Below, in pieces: positions 1 to 9,636 of a stretch of DNA of 64,000 bases. The position numbers were made by a program, and so were the translations under genes. The first letter of the stretch is position 1, and each line of letters opens with the position of its first letter. The notes beneath the pieces are model-generated. The model had not been told where the DNA came from and did no database searches. It saw only the letters and a program-made list of their open reading frames with translations. Source of the DNA: an uncultured Pseudomonadales bacterium (GTDB lineage Bacteria; Pseudomonadota; Gammaproteobacteria; Pseudomonadales; Azotimanducaceae); contig CALSMJ010000003.1 in the NCBI GenBank assembly GCA_943787425.1, positions 248,001 to 312,000 of the forward strand, read 5' to 3'.

Positions 1-1
1 T

Positions 2-346
2 TGGTGGCAGAGTGTCTTATATAACCCGGGTGGTTTTAAGCAGGAGGTTCAGCAAACCCGCTTGTCGCCCAAGGCGAGTTTACCATTGGTGCTCGTCATA
101 GCCGGATGCCTGATCACCGACGGTTTCGGAACTTGGGTCGGTGTGGCGAGTATCCCATTTGTGGTAATTGGTTCGGGTTTAGTGCATTGGATACTCGGTC
201 GTCAAAACAGGTCCAATCAGTGGTACGTGATGTATTACGTCACCTTGGTGATGTTTTTTCAGTTAGCGTCGGCCGCATTAGTGGTGTTGGTGATAGCGGA
301 CGGCTTTATAGATTTGAGACAACGAATACAGTCGAAAGAGGATTAA
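2..346 (+). CDS. Integral membrane protein upstream of rplI, 5'-truncated by the window edge
   Basis: The frame is open from base 2, so only the last ~114 residues are seen. It has about three hydrophobic segments (LPLVLVIAGCLI, IPFVVIGSGLVHWIL and YVMYYVTLVMFFQLASAALV) and a charged tail ending QSKED. It stops 3 nt before rplI and so is co-transcribed with it. In many gammaproteobacteria the slot between rpsR and rplI holds a DUF2232/YybS-like membrane protein, and the position and topology here fit that. The family assignment rests on context and hydrophobicity, because the fragment carries no diagnostic motif. An internal TTG at 62 would give a shorter product, but the upstream open frame argues against it as the true start. 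Confidence 0.6.
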   Translation, partial: WWQSVLYNPGGFKQEVQQTRLSPKASLPLVLVIAGCLITDGFGTWVGVASIPFVVIGSGLVHWILGRQNRSNQWYVMYYVTLVMFFQLASAALVVLVIADGFIDLRQRIQSKED

Positions 347-349
347 GTT

Positions 350-811
350 ATGGAAATTATCTTGTTAGAAAATGTTGCAAACCTAGGGGGCTTGGGCGAT
401 CGAGTGAACGTAAAGCCAGGCTATGGTCGGAACTATCTTGTACCGCAAGGTAAAGCTGTGCCAGCAACGGCGATCAACATTGCAGAATTCGAATCCCGTC
501 GCGCTGAATTGCAAAAAGAAGCCGATGCGCAACGTCACGCGGCTGAGACACGCGCTGCAAAAATTAATGCTTTGTCGATTCGTATCCTAGCCAATGCGGG
601 TGAGGAAGGTAAATTGTTCGGCTCCGTTACCGTGCGCGATATCGCCGATGAAGCAACCGCCGCCGGGGTTGAAATAGATCGCAGTGAGGTTCGGCTGCCG
701 AGTGGCCCGCTACGAGAAGTGGGAGAGTACCAGGTCGAAGTCTACTTGCACCCCGAAGTCAGCGCCCATGTCAATGTGGCGGTTGAGGCCGAGGAAGCGT
801 TCACATCCTAA
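350..811 (+). CDS. rplI: 50S ribosomal protein L9
   Basis: Large-subunit ribosomal protein L9, which binds 23S rRNA near the L1 stalk base and influences frame maintenance. At 153 aa it is the usual length. The N-terminal domain is clear ([17 protein letters not shown], then a [15 protein letters not shown] segment), followed by the long charged connecting helix at about residues 45-75 and the C-terminal RNA-binding domain ([15 protein letters not shown]). The ATG at 350 follows an AGAGGA ribosome-binding site inside the end of the upstream membrane gene. Next downstream is dnaB, 44 nt away, the standard gammaproteobacterial order. Confidence 0.97.
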   Translation: MEIILLENVANLGGLGDRVNVKPGYGRNYLVPQGKAVPATAINIAEFESRRAELQKEADAQRHAAETRAAKINALSIRILANAGEEGKLFGSVTVRDIADEATAAGVEIDRSEVRLPSGPLREVGEYQVEVYLHPEVSAHVNVAVEAEEAFTS

Positions 812-855
812 GACCAATCCTTTAGTCTAAGGGACCCATCTTTAGAGAGTTCTCC

Positions 856-2226
856 TTGGCCATCGAACTGGATGATCATCAAAATCTGAAAGTCCCGCCT
901 CATTCAATCGAGGCGGAGCGATCGGTTCTTGGCGGCTTGATGCTGGACAGCCAAGCCTGGGATCGGATCTCAACGCTCATTTCTGAAAACGATTTTTATC
1001 GCTCAGAGCACCGTCCAATCTTCCGAGCGATGCAATGGCTCGTCGGACAAAATAAACCGCTTGATATTGTGACCCTTGCTGAAACCCTTGAGCTCCATGG
1101 CGAGCTTGAATTGGTGGGTGGCCTCGCCTACCTGACGGATCTTGCAACGGGCACGCCAAGCGCCTCAAACGTTGCGGCTTACGCCGAGATTGTCCAAGAG
1201 CGCGCAACGGTGCGGAAGTTGATCAGCGTGGCGCACGACATCGCAGAAAGCGGCTTCAATCCGCAGGGTCGTGATAGCGCGCGGTTGATCGATGAGGCAG
1301 AAAGCAAAGTCTTCAAGATAGGCGATGAGCGCCCAAGTCATGGTGGCCCCGAGTCAGTGCGACCCTTGCTGGCCAAAGCCATTGAGAAAATTGACGAACT
1401 GTATCTGACCAAAGGCGCGTTGACGGGCATTAGCTCTGGTTTTCAAGACATTGATAACATCACCAGTGGTTTGCAGCCGTCTGATCTCGTGATTGTGGCC
1501 GGCCGTCCATCCATGGGCAAGACCGCCTTTATGATGAACATTGCGGAAAGTGCTGTTATCTCTGGCTCTAAACCGGTCGTTGTTTTCAGCCTGGAGATGC
1601 CGTCTAATTCGCTCATTATGCGGATGTTGTCGTCCTTAGGGCGCATCGATCAGAGTAAAATCCGGAATGGACAACTGGGCGATGATGACTGGCCTCGCCT
1701 GACGTCTGCCGTTACGTTGCTCAACGATAAGCCGTTGTTCGTTGATGATACGCCGGGGTTGACCCCAAATGAGATGCGATCTCGCAGCAGAAGAATTGTC
1801 CGCGAGCACGGCCCAATTGGCATGATCGTGGTAGATTATTTGCAGCTCATGCAGACGTCCGGCACACCAGAAAATCGCGCGACCGAAATCTCTGAAATTT
1901 CTCGATCGCTTAAGTCGATTGCGAAAGAGTTTGATTGTCCGGTCATTGCTGGGTCGCAGTTAAATCGAAGCCTTGAACAGCGTACAGACAAGCGGCCGAT
2001 TATGTCGGATCTCCGAGAATCAGGTGCCATTGAGCAGGACGCTGATTTGATTATGGCGGTGTACCGAGACGAGGTTTATCACGAAGATACCCCGGACCGA
2101 GGTGTTGCGGAGATCATTATCTTGAAGCAACGAAACGGCCCGATTGGTCGAAAGAAGCTTGCCTTTATCGGTCGGTACACGAAATTTGAAGATCTCGCCA
2201 GAGACTATGACGATTACTACGAGTGA
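856..2226 (+). CDS. dnaB: Replicative DNA helicase DnaB
   Basis: Hexameric 5'-3' replicative helicase that unwinds the fork and recruits primase. The N-terminal collar domain starts at about residue 14 (PPHSIEAERSVLGGLM). The RecA-like C-terminal domain carries Walker A GRPSMGKTAF near residue 215, Walker B MIVVDYLQLM near 325 and the arginine-finger region near KQRNGPIG at about 425. At 456 aa it is normal for the family and shows no intein. The start is TTG at 856; this frame has no ATG nearby that would keep the conserved N-terminus. The stop overlaps the alr start (GTGATG), indicating translational coupling. Confidence 0.97.
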   Translation: MAIELDDHQNLKVPPHSIEAERSVLGGLMLDSQAWDRISTLISENDFYRSEHRPIFRAMQWLVGQNKPLDIVTLAETLELHGELELVGGLAYLTDLATGTPSASNVAAYAEIVQERATVRKLISVAHDIAESGFNPQGRDSARLIDEAESKVFKIGDERPSHGGPESVRPLLAKAIEKIDELYLTKGALTGISSGFQDIDNITSGLQPSDLVIVAGRPSMGKTAFMMNIAESAVISGSKPVVVFSLEMPSNSLIMRMLSSLGRIDQSKIRNGQLGDDDWPRLTSAVTLLNDKPLFVDDTPGLTPNEMRSRSRRIVREHGPIGMIVVDYLQLMQTSGTPENRATEISEISRSLKSIAKEFDCPVIAGSQLNRSLEQRTDKRPIMSDLRESGAIEQDADLIMAVYRDEVYHEDTPDRGVAEIIILKQRNGPIGRKKLAFIGRYTKFEDLARDYDDYYE

Positions 2227-3296
2227 TGGTTGAGGATGCAGCGGTTGCGATTGATTTAGCATCGATTGCTTTTAATTTTAAGCAGGCAAAACAAGCCGCG
2301 CCAAATAGCAAAGTGATGGCGGTGGTTAAGGCAAACGCTTATGGTCATGGCGCGGTGCCGGTCGCCCAGTGTCTGGCTGCGGCCGATGCGTTTGCGGTGG
2401 CTCGGGTGCAGGAAGCCATTGAATTGCGATCTGCTGGCATTAACCATCCGATTTTATTGCTCGAGGGGGTTTTCGATGAAGCCGGCGTACAGCAGGCGGA
2501 GCAATTTGATCTCGATGTCGCCCTGCATCAGCCTTACCAGCTTGATTTACTCAAAGATACGAACCTGAAAGTTTGGTTAAAACTCGAAACCGGGATGCAC
2601 CGTTTAGGGTTGCCTGCAGACTTTCTTAAGGTCTGCGTCCGGACCTTGCCTGCGGCTCGGGTTTTGGGTGTGATGAGCCATTTTTCCGACGCGGATCAGC
2701 CGAGCTTGCAGAAAAACGCCAACCAGCTCGAAACCCTTCTGACGCTAGCTGGGCCATTGGGCTTGCCGGTCAGTATGGCGAATTCGGCTGGCATTCTTGC
2801 GGGGCTTGGCACGAGCTGTGATTGGATTCGACCGGGAATCATGCTGTATGGCGCCAACCCCTATCTGGATCAAGCGGTGTCACTGCGGCCTGCAATGTCG
2901 CTCACCGCGCCGGTTATCGCAATAAAAGCACTGCGCGCCGGCGATACGGTGGGTTATGGCAGTCGTTGGCGAGCAGAGCAGGCGTGCCACGTTGCCGTGC
3001 TCGCCATCGGGTATGCCGATGGGTATCCTCGCCAGATTCAACCGGGCACGCCGGTTTGGCTCAATGGACGGCGAGAAACGATCTTAGGCCGGCTGTCGAT
3101 GGACATGATGACTGTTTCCGTGTCGTCTGAGGCGCTGCCTTTGATCGGCGATCGAGCGCAGCTTTGGGGAAAAGATTTACCCATTGAAGAAATTGCCCGG
3201 CAGGCGGATAGTCTGCCGTATGTTTTGATGTGTGGTTTGGGCCCGCGGGTTACACGAACCTATTTTTCGCCATCGACTGTGAGCCTTGAATCGTGA
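2223..3296 (+). CDS. alr: Alanine racemase
   Basis: PLP-dependent racemase producing D-alanine for peptidoglycan. The PLP-lysine motif AVVKANAYGHG is at about residues 33-43 and the second catalytic tyrosine lies in AIGYADGYPR at about residue 260. At 357 aa it matches the usual 355-370. The start is GTG at 2223 or the adjacent ATG at 2226; both overlap the dnaB stop. It also overlaps the next gene, radA, by 4 nt, so dnaB-alr-radA form one coupled operon. Confidence 0.96.
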   Translation: MMVEDAAVAIDLASIAFNFKQAKQAAPNSKVMAVVKANAYGHGAVPVAQCLAAADAFAVARVQEAIELRSAGINHPILLLEGVFDEAGVQQAEQFDLDVALHQPYQLDLLKDTNLKVWLKLETGMHRLGLPADFLKVCVRTLPAARVLGVMSHFSDADQPSLQKNANQLETLLTLAGPLGLPVSMANSAGILAGLGTSCDWIRPGIMLYGANPYLDQAVSLRPAMSLTAPVIAIKALRAGDTVGYGSRWRAEQACHVAVLAIGYADGYPRQIQPGTPVWLNGRRETILGRLSMDMMTVSVSSEALPLIGDRAQLWGKDLPIEEIARQADSLPYVLMCGLGPRVTRTYFSPSTVSLES

Positions 3297-4660
3297 AAAA
3301 ATCAAAAATTGCGTTTGTGTGTGAGGATTGCGGCTCGGAGTACACCAAATGGCAAGGCCAATGCCATGATTGCAGCGCTTGGAACACGTTAAAGCAAATT
3401 CAATTGGGCAATGTGCGGAGCGAGCGCCGTCGTGAGGGTTATGCCGGCACGCTCGAAGTGCTGCAAACCTTGGGCGAGGTGGCCTTGGCAGAGCAGCCTC
3501 GCTTGGCATCCTCCTCAGACGAATTTAATCGAGTCTTAGGTGGGGGTTTGGTTGCGGGATCTGCGGTATTAATTAGCGGCTCACCCGGTGCGGGAAAAAG
3601 TACCTTGCTCATTCAAATTCTATGTGAGCTGGCCAAAACTCAGAACTGTTTGTATGTCACCGGTGAAGAAAGTCTCGCGCAGATTGCGATGCGAGCGAAC
3701 CGGCTCCGGCTGCAGACGGATCGGCTTAAGGTCATGTCCCAAACCAGCGTCGAGGCCATTGCTGCGGTTTGGGATCAGGAGCGCCCCAATGTGCTGGTGA
3801 TCGACTCGATTCAGGTGATGCAAAGCGACGTCATTGAATCGGCCCCAGGTAGCGTGACGCAAGTCAGAGAGACAGCCGCACAACTGATCCAAAAGGCAAA
3901 ACAAACGGGCACCATTTTAATTCTCGTGGGCCATGTCACCAAAGACGGCAATCTTGCTGGGCCACGCGTACTCGAACACATGATTGACTCTTTTTTGATG
4001 TTAGAGGGCGATGCGGATGGGCGATATCGCACCTTGCGATCGATTAAAAACCGCTTTGGCGCGGTGAACGAGTTGGGTATTTTTGCCATGACCGATCAGG
4101 GGCTCAAGGATGTCGCCAACCCCTCTGCGATCTTTCTCAACCGGGCAGAAATTGATACCCCGGGTAGTATTGTGATGGCGATATGGGAGGGTACTCGGCC
4201 GCTACTGGTTGAGGCCCAAGCGCTGGTTGATCAGAGTGCGTTTTCGAATCCTCGCCGGATTGCGGTCGGGTTCGAGCAAAATCGTCTGGCTATGTTGCTT
4301 GCCGTATTAAGTCGCCACGGCGGTCTTCAAGTTGCCGACCAGGATGTTTATATCAACGCCGTCGGCGGCATCCGAGTTGATGAAACCAGTAGCGACCTTG
4401 CTGTTTTGATGGCGGTGGTGTCTAGTTTTCGCAATCGCGCGTTGCCGCGAGATTTAATCTGTTTTGGTGAGGTTGGGCTCAGCGGCGAGATCCGGCCTGT
4501 TCCGAACGGCCAAGAGCGCTTGCGCGAGGCCGCCAAACACGGGTTCACGCGCGGTTTGGTTCCAAAAGGGAACTATCCAAAGCAGCCGATCAAGGGCATG
4601 GAACTCAAAGCGGTTAGTCAGTTGTCAGAGGCCTTGTCAGCCGCTGGGGACTGGTTATAA
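3293..4660 (+). CDS. radA: DNA repair protein RadA (Sms)
   Basis: RecA-like branch-migration ATPase that processes recombination intermediates. The N-terminal C4 zinc finger is visible (CEDCGSEYTKWQGQCHDC). Walker A is GSPGAGKSTL near residue 100, the RadA-specific KNRFG motif is near residue 255, and a C-terminal Lon-like domain follows (DVYINAVGGIRVDE, GEVGLSGEIRPV). The length of 455 aa is typical. The GTG start at 3293 overlaps the alr stop. The stop codon abuts that of the convergent ettA with no spacer, leaving no room for a dedicated terminator. Confidence 0.97.
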   Translation: MKKSKIAFVCEDCGSEYTKWQGQCHDCSAWNTLKQIQLGNVRSERRREGYAGTLEVLQTLGEVALAEQPRLASSSDEFNRVLGGGLVAGSAVLISGSPGAGKSTLLIQILCELAKTQNCLYVTGEESLAQIAMRANRLRLQTDRLKVMSQTSVEAIAAVWDQERPNVLVIDSIQVMQSDVIESAPGSVTQVRETAAQLIQKAKQTGTILILVGHVTKDGNLAGPRVLEHMIDSFLMLEGDADGRYRTLRSIKNRFGAVNELGIFAMTDQGLKDVANPSAIFLNRAEIDTPGSIVMAIWEGTRPLLVEAQALVDQSAFSNPRRIAVGFEQNRLAMLLAVLSRHGGLQVADQDVYINAVGGIRVDETSSDLAVLMAVVSSFRNRALPRDLICFGEVGLSGEIRPVPNGQERLREAAKHGFTRGLVPKGNYPKQPIKGMELKAVSQLSEALSAAGDWL

Positions 4661-6331
4661 CTAGGTCGCGAGTTTTTTATAGCGCACCCGGGTTGGTACA
4701 AAGTCGTTACCCAAACGTTTCCTACGGTCCGCTTCGTATTCAGAGTAATTGCCTTCGAAGAAATTCGCTTGGCTGTCACCTTCAAACGCTAGAATATGCG
4801 TTGCGATGCGATCCAGAAACCAACGGTCGTGTGAGATCACCATGATTGCGCCCGGGTAGGACTCAATCGCAGACTCCAGTGCTCGTAGGGTTTCAACATC
4901 GAGGTCGTTGGTGGGCTCATCGAGTAGGAGGAAGTTTGCTCCAATTTTCAATAGCTTGGCCAGATGGACCCGGTTGCGTTCCCCGCCCGAAAGGTCTTTC
5001 ACCAGTTTTTGCTGATCCGCGCCTTTAAAGTTAAAGCGGCCGACATAAGATCGAGATGGGGTTTCATACTTACCAATGCGAATGATTTCGTTGCCTTCTG
5101 AAATTTCTTCCCAAACCGTGTGGTCGTCGTTGAGTGAGTCCCGGCTCTGATCGACGAAACCAAGTTGCACGGTTGAACCCAACGTAATCGTGCCCGTATC
5201 GGGTTGGTCTTGGCCGCTGATCATGCGGAATAGCGTCGACTTACCGGCGCCGTTACCGCCGATGATGCCAACGATACTGCCCTTCGGTAGGGTTAAGCTC
5301 AGATCGTTGATGAGTAAACGATCTTCGAACCCTTTTGAAACATTATTGATCTCAAGCACTTGGTCACCGAGCCTGGGCCCGGGTGGAATATAGAGTTCTT
5401 GGGTTTCGTTTCGGGTTTGAAATTCTTGTGAATTGAGCTCCTCAAAGCGCGATAGCCGCGCCTGATTCTTTGCTTGTCGCGCTTTGGGTTGCGAGCGCAC
5501 CCACTCCAACTCGGCTTTGATGGTTTTCTGCCGTGCTTGCTCTTGACGCTGCTCGGTTGCGAGGCGTTTTTCTTTGGCTTCGAGCCAGGCCGAATAATTC
5601 CCCTCGTAAGGAATACCGTGTCCCCGGTCGAGTTCCAGAATCCATCCCGCGGCATTATCCAAAAAGTATCGATCGTGGGTAATGGCAACGACAGTACCAG
5701 GAAATTCGGTAAGGAACTGTTCGAGCCAGCCAACGCTTTCTGCATCAAGGTGGTTGGTGGGCTCGTCTAACAACAACATGTCTGGATTGGACAAAAGCAG
5801 GCGGCACAGCGCAACCCGTCGTTTTTCGCCGCCGGAGAGCGTGTCGACACTGCTCGTAAACGCTGGTAATCGTAAGGCATCCGCCGCAACTTCTATTTTG
5901 CGCTCAAGGTCCCAGCCGTCCACAGCATCGATTTTTAATTGCAAAGCGCCTTGCCGGTCTAAGAGTTCGGTCATTTCGTCATCTGTCATGGGTTCGGCGA
6001 ACCGATCGCTAATGGCGTTGAATTCATCCATTAAATCTTTGATTTCGCGAACACCGTCCTCAACATTGCCGAGCACGTCTTTGCTGGCGTCCAACTCAGG
6101 CTCTTGTGGCAAATAACCGATTCTGAGTTCCGGTTGGGGCCGCGCTTCACCTAAGTGTTCCTGATCGAGCCCGGCCATGATGCGCAGCAGGCTAGACTTA
6201 CCCGAGCCATTCAGGCCGAGCACGCCGATCTTCGCGCCCGGAAAAAACGACAAAGAAATGTCTTTTAAAATGACGCGATTCGGCGGAACGACCTTACCGA
6301 CGCGAGACATTGTGAAAACGTATTGTGCCAT
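4661..6331 (-). CDS. ettA: Energy-dependent translational throttle protein EttA (ABC-F)
   Basis: ABC-F ATPase that binds the ribosomal E site and gates entry into elongation according to the ATP/ADP ratio. There are two ABC cassettes: the first with Walker A GLNGSGKSSL and signature LSGGEKRRVALCR, the second with GGNGAGKSTL and LSGGERNRVHLAKLL. The charged P-site tRNA interaction linker lies between them. I chose the ATG at 6331 because the protein then begins MAQYVFTMSRVGKVVPP, like family members (556 aa). The open frame extends 12 codons further upstream, to 6367. An AAGGGA motif sits about 8 nt before this ATG. Confidence 0.95.
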   Translation of the reverse strand: MAQYVFTMSRVGKVVPPNRVILKDISLSFFPGAKIGVLGLNGSGKSSLLRIMAGLDQEHLGEARPQPELRIGYLPQEPELDASKDVLGNVEDGVREIKDLMDEFNAISDRFAEPMTDDEMTELLDRQGALQLKIDAVDGWDLERKIEVAADALRLPAFTSSVDTLSGGEKRRVALCRLLLSNPDMLLLDEPTNHLDAESVGWLEQFLTEFPGTVVAITHDRYFLDNAAGWILELDRGHGIPYEGNYSAWLEAKEKRLATEQRQEQARQKTIKAELEWVRSQPKARQAKNQARLSRFEELNSQEFQTRNETQELYIPPGPRLGDQVLEINNVSKGFEDRLLINDLSLTLPKGSIVGIIGGNGAGKSTLFRMISGQDQPDTGTITLGSTVQLGFVDQSRDSLNDDHTVWEEISEGNEIIRIGKYETPSRSYVGRFNFKGADQQKLVKDLSGGERNRVHLAKLLKIGANFLLLDEPTNDLDVETLRALESAIESYPGAIMVISHDRWFLDRIATHILAFEGDSQANFFEGNYSEYEADRRKRLGNDFVPTRVRYKKLAT

Positions 6332-6549
6332 TGGAAAATCCCTTAAAGGTTCTATCGTTAACATCATTTACGGCGAGTCGGGGCGGGCTGTTATCAACAA
6401 TGCAGGCAGGATCCTTTTTAGATCGCGCCGTGTCCCCAAGGCTTAATTGTCGCATATTTTTGTGACAGGTTATGAGCGTCTTGCTGGCGGCCGCTGGCGT
6501 TTGGCCATCTCGTCAGGACTTAGCTGGGACGGGTCGCGGTTGATTTGCT

Positions 6550-6693
6550 TTAGGATTTAGCTTTGCTTCGCCGGCAACGTTCCGAACAATATTTCACCTT
6601 TGCCCAGTCTTTGCGCCATTTTTTTCGCCAGGTGAAAACAAGCCCACAGTACATGCAAACCTTGGTGGGTAAATCACGCTTTTGGTGGGTCAT
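6550..6693 (-). CDS. DUF2256 small zinc-ribbon-like protein (47 aa)
   Basis: A very short gene on the minus strand. It begins [13 protein letters not shown] and contains two Cys pairs (CMYC and CSERC) around the conserved [15 protein letters not shown] block, followed by a basic tail. This is the characteristic layout of the DUF2256 family, small Cys-rich proteins of unknown function often found near photolyase or other repair genes. The four cysteines suggest a zinc-binding knuckle. An AAGG lies about 10 nt before the ATG. Just downstream, a second frame would read on as a basic peptide ([14 protein letters not shown]...), so a slightly longer C-terminus with a frameshift is possible but unproven. 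Confidence 0.82.
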   Translation of the reverse strand: MTHQKRDLPTKVCMYCGLVFTWRKKWRKDWAKVKYCSERCRRSKAKS

Positions 6694-6982
6694 ACAAGAA
6701 TGCCTTGGCTTTGGGTGGTATAAAGGCGTGAGCTTTGATTATCGCACTACCAGCCCGTTTTGCAGAAGTCTGGCTTTGGTAGAACCAGAGCGGCTCAAAA
6801 ATTGTCTTTACGCGCGACTGCCAAGACGTTGGAAGGTCCCCTGATCCAATAGCATTCACGGTGCTGCGAAAGCAGATGCGAGGCCGAGCCGGCGCGATTC
6901 GAATTTTCGGTTAGTGGTTTGATGGCCTTGATCACGTTATCATTCTTGGGTTCTCACCTGCGTTGATCGAAGGCCCGATATC
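6694..6982. other. Intergenic region between the DUF2256 gene and the hypothetical membrane protein
   Basis: About 290 nt between divergent genes. It contains a short imperfect inverted repeat (TCTGG...ACCAGA near 6769-6790) and presumably promoters for both sides. No convincing coding frame is visible; the 61-codon minus-strand frame here lacks any recognisable motif. Confidence 0.4.
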
Positions 6983-7510
6983 ATGATAAGTCTTTCCGAA
7001 TTTTTACCTGAAATGATTGCGACAATCGTGGGTGTTGCACTCGGCGGGATGGGCGCAGTCTACAGCAGTCGACGGCAGGTTAAGGAGATCAAGAGAAAGC
7101 GTGCCAAGATTTTTTTGAAAAACCTTGAAAGCGAAATTGCTGAGAACATGCAGGTCATAGAAGTTGCCTATCAAACGTATACAAGTTCGGATCATGGTCG
7201 GTCTTTTTTTTTGGGGTCCATTGCTTGGGATACCGCAACGGTTAGGGGTGATCTGGCGGATGTATTAGGCCTTGAGTTGGCTGATTCGATTGAAAATCAG
7301 TACCGCATCTTTTTTAGAATTCGCTACTATGTCGATTTGATGACGCAATTGTGGTTTGCGCCGGTTGAGATTGATGGTCGGGCGGAAATTCAGGAAGGCT
7401 TTAAAAATCATATTATCAAGAACCTAAATCAGGCTCGCGAGCATTTCTCTGAAGTACAGGCGGCAATTGATGAGGCAAAAAAGGCGATGACCGGTCGCGA
7501 GCGAGCCTAA
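6983..7510 (+). CDS. Hypothetical protein with one N-terminal membrane segment
   Basis: 175 aa and not recognised. One hydrophobic stretch (EMIATIVGVALGGMGAVYSS, residues ~9-28) is followed at once by a strongly basic segment (RRQVKEIKRKRAKIF), which predicts an inner-membrane anchor with a cytoplasmic body. The rest is helical, rich in aromatic and acidic residues (YRIFFRIRYYVDLMTQLWF), with a possible C-terminal coiled coil (EHFSEVQAAIDEAKKA). It lies just upstream of the conserved nrdR operon, where no such gene is usual, and its AT-richer runs suggest acquisition. No function can be assigned. A phage-defence or stress role would be pure speculation. Confidence 0.65.
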   Translation: MISLSEFLPEMIATIVGVALGGMGAVYSSRRQVKEIKRKRAKIFLKNLESEIAENMQVIEVAYQTYTSSDHGRSFFLGSIAWDTATVRGDLADVLGLELADSIENQYRIFFRIRYYVDLMTQLWFAPVEIDGRAEIQEGFKNHIIKNLNQAREHFSEVQAAIDEAKKAMTGRERA

Positions 7511-7563
7511 GGCGCGGGCAAGGGTCGGTTTATAGTTCGTCTGCTTCGGTTGTGGAGTCGTAA

Positions 7564-8061
7564 ATGTTTTGTCCCTTTTGCAGTCATAGCGAAACCAAAG
7601 TGAATGACAGCCGTTTGGTGGCGGAAGGTCATCAAGTGCGTCGTCGCCGCGAGTGTTTGGCTTGTGGGGAACGTTTCACCTCCTTTGAATCGGCTGAATT
7701 GATGATGCCGCGGGTGATCAAGTCAGACGGCAGTCGTGAGCCGTTTAATGAAGAGAAGCTTCGGTCTGGTCTTATGCGTGCCCTTGAAAAGCGTCCGGTA
7801 AGCCTTGAGGGCGTGGAGGCAGTCTTGTCACGGATTAAAAGTGCGCTGCGTGCAACGGGTGAGCCGGAACTCAAGAGTCTAGAGTTAGGCGAGCTGGTGA
7901 TGAATGAGTTGCGGGTCTTAGACGAAGTGGCCTACGTTCGGTTTGCATCGGTCTATCGCAGCTTTCAAGATATTGATGAATTTAAACGTGAAATTGACTC
8001 AATGGGTAAAAACAAACGCAAGCGCGCTGCGAAAAAATCAGCGACCAGTCAGTCTAAGTGA
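7564..8061 (+). CDS. nrdR: Transcriptional repressor NrdR
   Basis: Zinc-ribbon, ATP-cone repressor of ribonucleotide reductase operons. The N-terminal ribbon has CPFC and CLAC pairs and the [17 protein letters not shown] block. The ATP-cone follows at about residues 48-140 ([20 protein letters not shown]). At 165 aa it is slightly longer than usual because of a basic tail ([11 protein letters not shown]). It overlaps the ribD start by 4 nt (GTGATG) and heads the riboflavin/nusB operon, as in many gammaproteobacteria. Confidence 0.96.
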   Translation: MFCPFCSHSETKVNDSRLVAEGHQVRRRRECLACGERFTSFESAELMMPRVIKSDGSREPFNEEKLRSGLMRALEKRPVSLEGVEAVLSRIKSALRATGEPELKSLELGELVMNELRVLDEVAYVRFASVYRSFQDIDEFKREIDSMGKNKRKRAAKKSATSQSK

Positions 8062-9140
8062 TGGACCAAACATTTCTCGCGCAAGCTTTTCGGCTTGCAC
8101 AGCAAGGCCGGTTTACAACGGACCCTAATCCTCGTGTGGGTTGCGTCTTGGTGCGAGAGGGCCGGGTCATTGGGCAAGGATTTCATAAGATGGCGGGTGG
8201 CCCGCATGCCGAAGCAGAAGCCCTCGCCAATGCGACAGAATCTGTGGTTGGCGCAACCGCTTATGTCACCTTGGAGCCTTGTAGCTACCATGGTCGAACG
8301 CCCTCGTGCGCCGACGCCTTAATTAAGGCCGGTGTTGCTCGGGTCGTTGCCGCGGCGCCAGACCCTCATCCTAGAAACAGAGGCGCCGGTTTTGATTTGC
8401 TTGAGGCGGCTGGGATCGAGGTTGTTCGAGAGGGTGATCGCGCCGGGGCAAAGGCGCTGAATCCTGGTCACGAAAAGGCCCATACCGAGGGCAGACCTTA
8501 TGTTCGCTTGAAGCTTGCGGCCACGATGGATGGTTTTACCGGGCTGCCAAATGGACAAAGCCAGTGGATTACTTCGCCGGCAGCAAGGCTCGAAGTACAA
8601 CGCTTGCGCGCCCAAAGTTCTGCGATTGTTACCGGTGCCAATACCGTGCTCAGCGACGATCCAGCGCTCACGGTTCGAGATCCCCGAATAGACTTGCAAT
8701 ACAGTGACCTTATTTTGGCGCGGCCGAAACCGGTCTATGTGCTCGATAGCCAAAGCCGAACCGAGGCGACGGCAAAAGTCTACAGCAACCCTTTGGCGCG
8801 TCAGGTTTGCGGATTGCAGACGCCCAACGCGCATCCTACGGCGCTTAAAACCGAGCTCAATTCTGACGGGCAGATCGATTTGCCACGCTTTTTTGAAGCC
8901 TTAGCGGCAAAAGGCGTTTTGGAAGTTTTAGTTGAATGCGGGCCGACCCTTGCCGGCGCCGTTGTGCAGGCAAACTTAGTGGATGAGCTGGTGTTGTTTT
9001 TAGCGCCGAAATTTATGGGGATGGGTAAGCCGTTACTTCAACTTCCAGAACTTGATAAGATGAGCGACTTGCGGTCATGGTCCTTGTTCGAAACGCGCAG
9101 ATTTGGACCTGATCTAAAGCTTGTTTTAAAACCCGACTGA
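8058..9140 (+). CDS. ribD: Bifunctional diaminohydroxyphosphoribosylaminopyrimidine deaminase / reductase
   Basis: Carries out the second and third steps of riboflavin synthesis. The N-terminal deaminase domain has the zinc motifs HAEAEA (residues ~52-57) and [11 protein letters not shown] (~76-86). The C-terminal NADPH reductase domain starts near residue 150 ([12 protein letters not shown]) and includes [11 protein letters not shown]. The length of 360 aa is normal. The start is GTG at 8058 or ATG at 8061, coupled to the nrdR stop. It is followed after only 28 nt by ribH. The riboflavin synthase and ribB/ribBA genes that commonly sit here are absent. Confidence 0.96.
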   Translation: MMDQTFLAQAFRLAQQGRFTTDPNPRVGCVLVREGRVIGQGFHKMAGGPHAEAEALANATESVVGATAYVTLEPCSYHGRTPSCADALIKAGVARVVAAAPDPHPRNRGAGFDLLEAAGIEVVREGDRAGAKALNPGHEKAHTEGRPYVRLKLAATMDGFTGLPNGQSQWITSPAARLEVQRLRAQSSAIVTGANTVLSDDPALTVRDPRIDLQYSDLILARPKPVYVLDSQSRTEATAKVYSNPLARQVCGLQTPNAHPTALKTELNSDGQIDLPRFFEALAAKGVLEVLVECGPTLAGAVVQANLVDELVLFLAPKFMGMGKPLLQLPELDKMSDLRSWSLFETRRFGPDLKLVLKPD

Positions 9141-9168
9141 TCCCAACCGTTCAAAGGACGATTCAGAG

Positions 9169-9636
9169 ATGACCCGATTAATTGAAGGCGATTTGGTCGC
9201 CAGTACCGCAGGGATTACGATCGTTGTTGCTCGATTTAATGAATTGATTGTTGATAGCCTGTTAAATGGCGCGCTGACGACGCTCAAGCGACACGGTGTT
9301 CAGGATAAGCATATTACCATTGTGAAAGTACCGGGTGCTTTTGAGATTCCGCTTGCGGCACAGTTGGCTGCCGAGCAACCTGACTGCGCCGCTGTGATCA
9401 CCCTAGGTGCTGTTATTCGAGGTGGCACCCCCCATTTTGACTACGTTGCGGGTCAAGCGGCAAGTGGCGTGACTGCCGTTGCTTTAAAGACCGGAAAGCC
9501 AGTTGTTTTTGGTGTGCTGACGACTGATACCATTGAGCAAGCCATTGAGCGTGCCGGAACCAAAGCCGGTAATAAGGGCGGTGATGCTGCGATGACCGCT
9601 CTAGAGATGATCAATCTCATAAGAAAAATGGCATGA
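9169..9636 (+). CDS. ribH: 6,7-dimethyl-8-ribityllumazine synthase
   Basis: Condenses the RibD/phosphatase product with 3,4-dihydroxy-2-butanone 4-phosphate to lumazine. Family signatures visible are [45 protein letters not shown] (with the catalytic His) and [12 protein letters not shown]. The length of 155 aa is normal. A GGACGATTCAGAG stretch precedes the ATG. The last codons overlap the nusB start (ATGA). Confidence 0.97.
   Translation: MTRLIEGDLVASTAGITIVVARFNELIVDSLLNGALTTLKRHGVQDKHITIVKVPGAFEIPLAAQLAAEQPDCAAVITLGAVIRGGTPHFDYVAGQAASGVTAVALKTGKPVVFGVLTTDTIEQAIERAGTKAGNKGGDAAMTALEMINLIRKMA

Noticed and set aside
6674..6859. 61-codon minus-strand ORF overlapping the DUF2256 start
   Set aside because: Different frame from the recognisable DUF2256 gene and no family features.
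8319..8834. 171-codon antisense ORF inside ribD
   Set aside because: Antisense shadow of a conserved gene; Arg/Ser/Gly-rich composition typical of reverse-frame translation.
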